Positions 41,818-48,253 of a stretch of DNA of 64,000 nt are shown here, in pieces (within the stretch, counting starts at the first letter, position 1; every line of letters begins with the position of its first letter). The notes beneath the pieces are model-generated. The model saw nothing but the letters and a program-made list of their open reading frames with translations. It had not been told where the DNA came from and searched no databases. Origin of the DNA: Flammeovirgaceae bacterium (GTDB lineage: Bacteria; Bacteroidota; Bacteroidia; Cytophagales; Cyclobacteriaceae); assembly GCA_015180985.1 (NCBI GenBank), contig CP054185.1:930001-994000 (forward strand), written 5' to 3'. The position numbers were made by a program, and so were the translations under genes.

Positions 41818-44247
41818 ATGAAATTTTCAGACCTGCCGTTAATAACCGGAGGAACCCTCGTTTCGCTTCATCGTGACCAGGCGCTAACTACGCTTATTAC
41901 CGATAGCCGCAAAGCCGTAGTAGCCGAAGGATCGGTTTTCTTTGCCGTAAGTGGTGAGCGGCACGATGGCCATGCATTTGTGCGATCAGTATATGAAGCG
42001 GGCATCCGGCAATTTGTTGTGGAGCATAATTTCGATTGGAAAAACTATCCGTCAGCCAATGTGCTGAGGGTTACCTCTGCGGTGCGGGCGCTTCAGCAAA
42101 TAGCGGCCCATCACCGGCAGCAGTTTTCGTTGCCGGTTATTGGCATTACCGGCAGCAACGGGAAGACCATCGTAAAAGAATGGCTGTACCAGTTGCTTGC
42201 CCCCGACTACACCATTGTTAAAAATCCGGGCAGCTATAATTCACAAATCGGGGTGCCGCTTTCGGTATGGCAGATTGAGCCCCATCACCAGCTTGGCATT
42301 TTTGAGGCCGGCATCAGCAAGCCAGGTGAAATGGAACACCTGGAGGCCATAATAAAACCCACCTATGGGATTTTTACAACCATTGGTTCGGCACACGATG
42401 AATTTTTCGAAAACCGGCAGCAAAAGATTAATGAAAAACTGAAATTATTCAGGCACGTTAAAAAACTTATCTACTCCACCGATTATGCCGAGCTTCACCA
42501 GCAGATAAAGCAAGATAATATCCCCGCCTTCAGTTGGGGAACTTCAGCGGAGGCGGACATCCCGGTGCGAAAGGAGGCTGGTGGGCTTTCCGTTTTATGG
42601 AAAGCCCGGTGGCACACTATTCAGCTTCCATTTACCGATGAAGCCGGTATTGAAAATGCCATGCACGGGGTTGCGTTGCTGCTGCTGCTGGGGTATGAAC
42701 TTAAGCAGATTCAGAAGCGGCTCCTGCTGCTGCGGTCAGTGCCCATGCGGTTGGAAGTAAAAGAAGGCATTAACAACTGCCTGATTATTAATGATGCTTA
42801 TAATAACGATTTGGCCGGCCTGCAAATAAGCCTGGATTTTCTGGCGCACCAGAGGCAACGCAGCAAACGAACGGTTATCCTTTCCGATATTCTGCAATCA
42901 GGACTTAATGAAGAAAAGCTGGCACAGACCATTGCCGGTAAAGTTGCTGCCAGCGGAGTGCAACGGCTTATTGGAATTGGCAGCGGGTTGAGCGCTCACC
43001 AAAAGTATTTTACGATTCCCTCTGTTTTTTATTCATCCACTGAAGAATTCATAAGCCGGTTTTCAACCATTCCGTTTTCGGACGAAGTAGTTCTTGTAAA
43101 AGGTTCGCGCCCATTCCAGTTCGAAAAGATTGCCGCCTTGCTGCAGCGCAAGGTTCATGGAACCGTATTGGAAATTGATTTGGGTGCAGTGGTACACAAC
43201 CTTAACTTTTTCAAATCGAAATTGAAGGCCGAAACAAAACTCATGGTAATGGTGAAAGCCCTGGCGTATGGCAGCGGCAGTGTACAACTGGCCGGTTTGT
43301 TGCAATACCATCGTGTGCATTACCTGGGTGTTGCCTATGCAGACGAAGGCGCTGACCTTCGCCAGAACAACATTGTTATTCCGATTATGGTGATGAACCC
43401 GTCACCGGAAAGTTTTGAGAGTTTAATGAACCATAAGCTGGAGCCTTCCATTTATGGGTTGCCGGTTCTGAAAGAACTAATCCGTTTTTTGAACGGCCGG
43501 CCAATGACGATTCACATCAAACTGAATACAGGCATGCACCGTCTCGGCTTTGATGAAGACAATCTGCCGGAACTGCTGGCCATATTAGCCAAGCACGATA
43601 ACCTTAACATCGCATCGGTGTTCAGCCATTTGTCAGGTGCAGACGATGAGCAGTTTGATTCATTCACTGCATTACAGGCCGGGCGGTTTCAGGCAATGAG
43701 CACAAAACTTGAGCAAGTAATAAAACAGAAACCCCTGCTACACCTGGTAAATACAGCCGGCATACTGCGCTTTCCGCAATACCATTTCGATATGGTGCGG
43801 CTTGGCATTGGGCTGTATGGCGTGGAACCTGTTGCAGCAGAAAGCAACCTGAAGCAGGCCGTAACCCTTAAAACAACCATTTCGCAAATCCGCAACATCA
43901 AAGCTGGCGAAAGTGTGGGCTATTCCCGCAAAGGGATTTCTGACAAAGAGAGAACTATTGCCACCATTGCCATTGGTTATGCTGATGGATACAGCCGCGC
44001 ATTTGGCAATGGAAAGGGCATTGTTCTGGTAAACGGAAAGCGTGCACCCGTGGTGGGCAACGTGTGCATGGACATGACCATGATTGATGTTACCGGTATT
44101 AACGCCCGCGAAGGCGACAATGTGATAATTTTTGGTAACGGGCTGCCTGTTACCGAAGTGGCCGAACGGATTGGAACCATTCCATACGAAATACTAACCA
44201 GCACCAGCGATCGGGTAAGACGTGTATTTGTGGCCGAAGGGATTTGA
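41818..44247 (+). CDS. Bifunctional UDP-MurNAc-tripeptide:D-Ala-D-Ala ligase/alanine racemase
   Basis: An 809-residue fusion typical of Bacteroidota. Residues 1-440 are a MurF-type Mur ligase: N-terminal UDP-binding part (TLITDSRKAVVAEGSVFFAV), ATP loop GITGSNGKTIVKEW near residue 117, and the C-terminal Rossmann domain. Residues 445-809 form a fold-type III alanine racemase. The PLP lysine is in MVKALAYGSGS and the tyrosine in VGYSRKG. The expected GNVCMDMTMIDV motif follows. It would make D-alanine and add D-Ala-D-Ala to the peptidoglycan precursor. The PLP segment reads VKALAYG, not the usual VKADAYG/VKANAYG; Leu at the third position is unusual. Confidence 0.93.
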   Translation: MKFSDLPLITGGTLVSLHRDQALTTLITDSRKAVVAEGSVFFAVSGERHDGHAFVRSVYEAGIRQFVVEHNFDWKNYPSANVLRVTSAVRALQQIAAHHRQQFSLPVIGITGSNGKTIVKEWLYQLLAPDYTIVKNPGSYNSQIGVPLSVWQIEPHHQLGIFEAGISKPGEMEHLEAIIKPTYGIFTTIGSAHDEFFENRQQKINEKLKLFRHVKKLIYSTDYAELHQQIKQDNIPAFSWGTSAEADIPVRKEAGGLSVLWKARWHTIQLPFTDEAGIENAMHGVALLLLLGYELKQIQKRLLLLRSVPMRLEVKEGINNCLIINDAYNNDLAGLQISLDFLAHQRQRSKRTVILSDILQSGLNEEKLAQTIAGKVAASGVQRLIGIGSGLSAHQKYFTIPSVFYSSTEEFISRFSTIPFSDEVVLVKGSRPFQFEKIAALLQRKVHGTVLEIDLGAVVHNLNFFKSKLKAETKLMVMVKALAYGSGSVQLAGLLQYHRVHYLGVAYADEGADLRQNNIVIPIMVMNPSPESFESLMNHKLEPSIYGLPVLKELIRFLNGRPMTIHIKLNTGMHRLGFDEDNLPELLAILAKHDNLNIASVFSHLSGADDEQFDSFTALQAGRFQAMSTKLEQVIKQKPLLHLVNTAGILRFPQYHFDMVRLGIGLYGVEPVAAESNLKQAVTLKTTISQIRNIKAGESVGYSRKGISDKERTIATIAIGYADGYSRAFGNGKGIVLVNGKRAPVVGNVCMDMTMIDVTGINAREGDNVIIFGNGLPVTEVAERIGTIPYEILTSTSDRVRRVFVAEGI

Positions 44248-44272
44248 TGAAGAAAATAATGCATGAAATCAC

Positions 44273-44764
44273 TTACCTGGTAAAGGTTTGATTGGCCCAG
44301 GTAAAAAACTCAACCAGACTGAAGACCCGGATTTCTTTGTTACCGTTCTTCTCGGTGGTGTATTTCCGTTGACTGACCGCACCTTTCAACCAGTTAAGGG
44401 CACCGGCTTTCCAGCCGGCTCCATCAATCAAAATCAGAATAGACGTTTCGGGCATGGCCTCGATGGCATTCAGGTACAGGTACGGCAGTTTTTCATCTAC
44501 CGAGCCGGCCACCTGCTGCCACTTGCATTCGATGCGCATTTGCAACTGATATTTTTTGGAGAGAAGCAAAAACTCGGTGTTTCCGCGGTGCCCGTAAATT
44601 GTGGTAAAGGGTACGTTTTCAAGCAACAATTCTTCACCAAATTTTTCTTTTTGTTTTTCCCACAGCCGGTAATTAACCAATTGAAATCCTTTTCCGGTTA
44701 ACACGGTTTTTACGGCCACTTCAAGCTGGTTTCCGGTAATGTTGCTTTTTGTTCCCTTTTCCAT
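44273..44764 (-). CDS. PD-(D/E)XK nuclease, putative restriction endonuclease
   Basis: A 163-residue protein with an (E)...ExK nuclease core: Glu15 in the first helix (GNQLEVAV), Glu64 after GHRGNT, and E79-C-K81 in MRIECKWQQ. This is the active-site pattern of PD-(D/E)XK endonucleases. Its ATG directly follows the TAG of the DNA adenine methylase gene, with no base between, so the two form a tight unit. I infer a type II restriction partner of the methylase, probably for a GATC-like site. No specificity is proven, and a solitary repair or anti-phage nuclease is also possible. Confidence 0.65.
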   Translation of the reverse strand: MEKGTKSNITGNQLEVAVKTVLTGKGFQLVNYRLWEKQKEKFGEELLLENVPFTTIYGHRGNTEFLLLSKKYQLQMRIECKWQQVAGSVDEKLPYLYLNAIEAMPETSILILIDGAGWKAGALNWLKGAVSQRKYTTEKNGNKEIRVFSLVEFFTWANQTFTR

Positions 44765-45751
44765 CTAGCCTACCGCATAGTTGGTAACGATGATTTCATT
44801 AATTGCCCCACGCTTTTTCGGGTTGGAGTTGATCAGGCGTTTGGCGGGAACCCGGGCAATATGAAAACCCCGGTACAGGTCATCAAAAAACGTGTCTTTC
44901 CGATCATGGTTTTTTGGGTCCGAATTGCTGAGCATCACCTTAGCTCCCTTCCTATCCAACTGCTTAAAAAGCCGGGCAAGTTGTACCTGCTCAGTATCGG
45001 CAAAAGTCTGCCGGCTGTAGGAAGTAAAGTTTGCTGTTTTGCTGAGGGGCCGGTAGGGCGGATCGAAGTAAACGAACGATTGGGCCTTTAAATCGGAAAT
45101 CACCTGCCGGAAGTCGGCCCGTTTTATCTCGGCAAGTTGCAGCACGCGGTGTACGGCCACCAGGTTTTGTTCATCGCAAATAGTGGGGTTCACGTAATCA
45201 CCGGCCGGTGAATTGAATTCGCCTTTTGAGTTTACCCGGTACAGGCCGTTATAGCAGGTGCGGTTGAGAAAGATTAACTGAGCCGCCCGTGGAAACCATT
45301 GTTCGGAATAGGTGTCGTAATCAATGTTGAACCGCTGCAGGTTGTAGTTCGTGCGCTGGTCGTAGTAAAACGCAGTGCGTTGCTTTTTATCCAGTTTCAG
45401 GTAATTTTTCTGGTAGCGGTATAAAAAGTCAAGCAGCCTGGCAACATCCTGCTGGATGACGCGGTAGGTCAGAATAAGTTCTTCGTTGATGTCATACAGG
45501 TAGGCGCTGTCAATGCCGTACTGCTGGGCGATGTTGAAGAAAACCGCACCGCTGCCCAGAAAGGGCTCGTAAAAGGTTTTCAGTTTTTGTTGCCGGAGTT
45601 GTTTGGGGTAGAACTGTTGAAATTTTTCGATAAGCTGCCCCTTGCCCCCGGCCCATTTTAAGAAGGGTTTGGCTGCGGCCTTATCCGGAAGAGTAGGCTT
45701 TTGCCCTGCCAATTCATTGATAATGATTTTACTTTCTTTTGAGGGAGCCAT
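44765..45751 (-). CDS. DNA adenine methylase (Dam/M.DpnII type)
   Basis: A 328-residue alpha-class N6-adenine methyltransferase. The SAM motif is PFLKWAGGKGQLI (residues 29-41) and PFLGSGAVFF follows near 63. The catalytic D230-P-P-Y233 lies in VYFDPPYRPL. Length and motif order match Dam and DpnII-type enzymes, which usually recognise GATC. It is the upstream gene of the nuclease (zero-base spacing). A 70-bp segment at its 5' end (45611-45680) is repeated at 47047-47116 with three mismatches, the second copy being a broken methylase remnant. Confidence 0.92.
   Translation of the reverse strand: MAPSKESKIIINELAGQKPTLPDKAAAKPFLKWAGGKGQLIEKFQQFYPKQLRQQKLKTFYEPFLGSGAVFFNIAQQYGIDSAYLYDINEELILTYRVIQQDVARLLDFLYRYQKNYLKLDKKQRTAFYYDQRTNYNLQRFNIDYDTYSEQWFPRAAQLIFLNRTCYNGLYRVNSKGEFNSPAGDYVNPTICDEQNLVAVHRVLQLAEIKRADFRQVISDLKAQSFVYFDPPYRPLSKTANFTSYSRQTFADTEQVQLARLFKQLDRKGAKVMLSNSDPKNHDRKDTFFDDLYRGFHIARVPAKRLINSNPKKRGAINEIIVTNYAVG
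45611..45680. repeat. 70-bp direct repeat, copy in the methylase gene
   Basis: It encodes the AAAKPFLKWAGGKGQLI region of the methylase and matches 47047-47116 in 67 of 70 positions. The two copies bracket the Fic gene and the first 23 methylase codons. Confidence 0.9.
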
Positions 45752-45774
45752 TATTTGGTGCGAAGGTATGAACC

Positions 45775-46914
45775 TTAACGTTTGAAGATGGTAAAATATT
45801 CCTCAAAGGCAAACAAGCGGTTGCGCTTAGCACCCGTCATTTCATTTAAAATACGCAGACGCATAAAATCATCTAATAATTTGTATGCTGAAACCAACGA
45901 TAATCGGGTAACACGTGAAACTTCTTCTGCATCAACAATAGGCCGCTGATACAAATAATCCAAGAGTACTTTTGCGGAATTGATTTTCTTTCCCAGTTGA
46001 TAAATTCTTTTTTCTTCACAATCTTTTTTCAGCGCGAGGAGATCTTTTAACGCCTGCGAAGCACTTGATGACGTCTCCAATACACCTTTAAGAAAAAATT
46101 TTACCCACCCCAGCAGATCGTTGTGTGTACGCACTCGCGTTAAATAGTCGTAGTAAAATGTTTTGTTTTTTTCGAAGAAATCAGAGAGGTAAAGAACGGG
46201 TTTTTGTAAAATTCCTTTGTCCACCATAAATAAAGTTATCATTAGCCGGCCGATTCGACCGTTGCCATCCAGAAAGGGGTGAATGGTTTCGAACTGGTAA
46301 TGAGCAACAGCGATTTGCATCAGGCTGGTCAAACCGTTCTCTTCGTTATGCAAAAAATTTTCCAGGTCACCCATAAGGGCTTCAACCTCTTCGTGAGGTG
46401 GCGGTATAAACACTGCGGTCCTGATGGAAGATCCGCCTATCCAGTTTTGGCTCCTGCGAAATTCACCTGGCAGTTTATGCCTGCCCCGTACGCCACTTAG
46501 CAATGTGGCATGTGCCTGCTTAAGCAAGCGGGAAGAGATGGGCAAAGCGGGCAGCGATGCTATGGCGTCATTAAGTGCATGAATGTAGTTGTTTACTTCT
46601 TTCCAGTCATCGCGTCTTTCGGGGTGAATATCCGTTTCGTTCAACATGGCTTCCTCCATATTGGTTTGTGTTCCCTCTATTCGGCTGGATACTGTAGCCT
46701 CTTTGGCAACGTACATCCTGATAAAATGGTCAATATTGGGTATTTGGTGTGAGTAGGCATCCAGTTGACCAATTGCAATAGCTGATTTCTCCGCCAGCCG
46801 GGTGAGTTCATGGTCTGTCCATGACCACGTTGTATTGATTAGTTCAGGAATAAATGACTTATAATCAATTACTTCCCGAAAAAAGCCGGATTTATAATGG
46901 TCTATTACCTTCAT
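45775..46914 (-). CDS. Fic family protein with inhibitory motif and C-terminal winged helix
   Basis: A 379-residue Fic protein. An N-terminal inhibitory motif S76-S-R-I-E80-G is of the [S/T]xxxE[G/N] class II type. The catalytic motif HPFLDGNGRIGR (212-223) is complete. The C-terminal 80 residues look like a winged helix (VSRVTRLSLVSAYKLLDDFMRLRIL). Fic enzymes AMPylate target hydroxyls; this architecture is common in solitary, self-inhibited bacterial members. It lies between a DNA adenine methylase and a methylase remnant, in an accessory island. An AT-rich palindrome at 46963-46988 upstream may be its operator. The target protein is unknown. Confidence 0.9.
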   Translation of the reverse strand: MKVIDHYKSGFFREVIDYKSFIPELINTTWSWTDHELTRLAEKSAIAIGQLDAYSHQIPNIDHFIRMYVAKEATVSSRIEGTQTNMEEAMLNETDIHPERRDDWKEVNNYIHALNDAIASLPALPISSRLLKQAHATLLSGVRGRHKLPGEFRRSQNWIGGSSIRTAVFIPPPHEEVEALMGDLENFLHNEENGLTSLMQIAVAHYQFETIHPFLDGNGRIGRLMITLFMVDKGILQKPVLYLSDFFEKNKTFYYDYLTRVRTHNDLLGWVKFFLKGVLETSSSASQALKDLLALKKDCEEKRIYQLGKKINSAKVLLDYLYQRPIVDAEEVSRVTRLSLVSAYKLLDDFMRLRILNEMTGAKRNRLFAFEEYFTIFKR

Positions 46915-46962
46915 GTAGAAACTTAAGTAAAATTTATATTATTTAAGTTTAAGTACTATAAA

Positions 46963-46988
46963 GTTAAATAATAAAAGTCTTATTTAAC
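46963..46988. promoter_or_regulatory. Palindrome upstream of the Fic gene
   Basis: GTTAAATAA (46963-46971) and TTATTTAAC (46980-46988) are perfectly complementary around an 8-base centre, 49-74 bases before the Fic start codon in very AT-rich DNA. ACTTAA/TTAAGT pairs lie closer to the start. It may be an operator for the winged helix of the Fic protein; a role as terminator is less likely without a GC stem. Confidence 0.4.
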
Positions 46989-47031
46989 CTTTGTAAAAAC
47001 ACAATTTTGGCCTCAGATAGGCCTATTTTTG

Positions 47032-47184
47032 TTAAAGGCTTGGATTGAACTGCTGAAATTTTTCGATAAGCTGCCCCTTGCCCTCAGCCCATTTTAAGAA
47101 GGGTTTGGCTGCGGCCAATACCGAAGCAGCAGATTTTTGGGCAACCATATGTTGTGTGCTATTTTTTCTTTTTTGGCTGGACAT
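47032..47184 (-). pseudogene. Remnant of a second DNA adenine methylase gene (5' end)
   Basis: A 50-codon open frame begins like the intact methylase and then reads AAKPFLKWAEGKGQLIEKFQQF before stopping after NPSL. The SAM motif has changed from KWAGGKG to KWAEGKG. The remaining 280 codons of a methylase are missing; the Fic gene lies where they should be. The first 25 residues differ from the intact gene, so this is a remnant of a related gene, or of a duplication, and not an exact copy. It could still be translated but cannot be active. Confidence 0.8.
47047..47116. repeat. 70-bp direct repeat, copy in the methylase remnant
   Basis: Second copy of 45611-45680, three mismatches in 70 bases. 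Homology ends abruptly on both sides, which marks likely recombination junctions. Confidence 0.9.
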
Positions 47185-47233
47185 CAGCTGAAATGACTGA
47201 CAGATTTTATTTTGGCTGTAAAAATATACTAGT

Positions 47234-47770
47234 TTAAAAGTCTTGAGTAAACGATTCATTTTGATTAAATAATGCATCTTTTGATGATCCTTTTGCGATC
47301 GTTTTCACCAACTCTGTATTTATTGAACATTGCTCCAAAATCTCACGAAATACCAAATCATATTCGTGGAGATTGAAACAAACATTTATTAAAGGTGCTT
47401 TACCAAACCTTATCAAGGTACCCGATTTTTCTTTACTAACTAACTTAATTTGGACAGCTTGCCCATTTAAACTGTCCGGATACCTCATCTCCTCAAAGGT
47501 TTGAAGAGCTTCAATAAATTTTCGTCTAATTTTGGGATCAAGTTTTCTTTCAGAGCAATGTTTATTGTAGATATTCGAAAGGTTATGTCCGTATTTTTTC
47601 ATATTTGGATCCTTAGTTGATTTGACGATACTAATCTTTAGAATAAATTCAAATGCTCTGTGGGCATTAATGCCAACGGTGTTAAAGTAACCAGCGTGAA
47701 ATGCATATCTGCCGAGGATATAGTGCTCAATTCCAGTCGTAGTCATTTCTGAAAGCATAGCCTCTATCAT
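47234..47770 (-). CDS. Hypothetical protein, possibly HEPN-like
   Basis: A 178-residue, mostly helical protein. The segment around residues 22-66 (YAFHAGYFNTVGINAHRAFEFILK, KKYGHNLSNIY) resembles the helical pattern of HEPN proteins, with an A/E/lysine helix and a later GHNL turn. The toxin-type Rx4-6H active site is not evident. It is followed closely by the methylase remnant and by the Fic and methylase genes, all on the same strand. AT content is higher than in the neighbouring core genes, consistent with acquisition. The HEPN call is tentative; otherwise it is an unknown accessory protein. Confidence 0.5.
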   Translation of the reverse strand: MIEAMLSEMTTTGIEHYILGRYAFHAGYFNTVGINAHRAFEFILKISIVKSTKDPNMKKYGHNLSNIYNKHCSERKLDPKIRRKFIEALQTFEEMRYPDSLNGQAVQIKLVSKEKSGTLIRFGKAPLINVCFNLHEYDLVFREILEQCSINTELVKTIAKGSSKDALFNQNESFTQDF

Positions 47771-47789
47771 CGTTAGCTAACTTGTAACC

Positions 47790-47939
47790 TTACCCGCACC
47801 CCAAATTCTTCTTCAGGTCGCGGTCGGGTAAAATGCCGTACCCGGTGTAACCATCGGTTTCGGGTGTACGCTCAGGCAGTTTTGTTTTCTCTTTCGTTGC
47901 TATCTTCTTTTTTCCTTTAACCGGTTTTTTCTCTTTCAT
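47790..47939 (-). CDS. Small conserved-looking protein of unknown function
   Basis: A 49-residue protein from the ATG at 47939. It has a Lys-rich N-terminal half (MKEKKPVKGKKKIATKEKT) and the tail YTGYGILPDRDLKKNLGCG. The Tyr/Pro/Asp tail looks constrained and such Lys-rich short proteins occur in Cytophagales. Longer upstream reading to 48050 would run into the divergent feoA promoter region and has poor composition. No function known. Confidence 0.5.
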   Translation of the reverse strand: MKEKKPVKGKKKIATKEKTKLPERTPETDGYTGYGILPDRDLKKNLGCG

Positions 47940-48028
47940 AATTATCAAAGCTAACAACTGATGCCCATCATTGCACGGCAAAGGCCGGCCCTCTATATTT
48001 GCCTTGTTTAAAATAAATCTAAATAAGC

Positions 48029-48253
48029 GTGAGCCGCACCATTGCCACAATGAAAACTGGCGAAATGGCCATAATTTCCGGGTTTTTAGACGAATACCTG
48101 TCAGTAAAACTCATGGAAATGGGTTGCCTGCCCGGGGCAACGGTTCGGTTTAATTTTACCGCCCCCCTGGGCGACCCGGTGTGCATTACGGTTGCCGGCT
48201 ACGAACTTTCGCTGCGGCTGGAGGAGGCCTCCACGGTGTTAATTATCAACTGA
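48029..48253 (+). CDS. feoA: FeoA family ferrous iron transport protein
   Basis: A 74-residue SH3-like protein with the FeoA pattern: GEMAIISGFLDEYLSVKLMEMGCLPGATVRF, PLGDPVCITVAGYELSLRLEEASTVLI. The start is GTG at 48029 or the ATG at 48050 that begins MKTGEMAII. FeoA supports Fe2+ uptake through FeoB. Its TGA overlaps the feoB ATG by one base (TGATG), so the two are coupled. A divergent small gene starts 89 bases upstream, and that gap should contain the promoter; I found no Fur-type palindrome there. Confidence 0.92.
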   Translation: MSRTIATMKTGEMAIISGFLDEYLSVKLMEMGCLPGATVRFNFTAPLGDPVCITVAGYELSLRLEEASTVLIIN

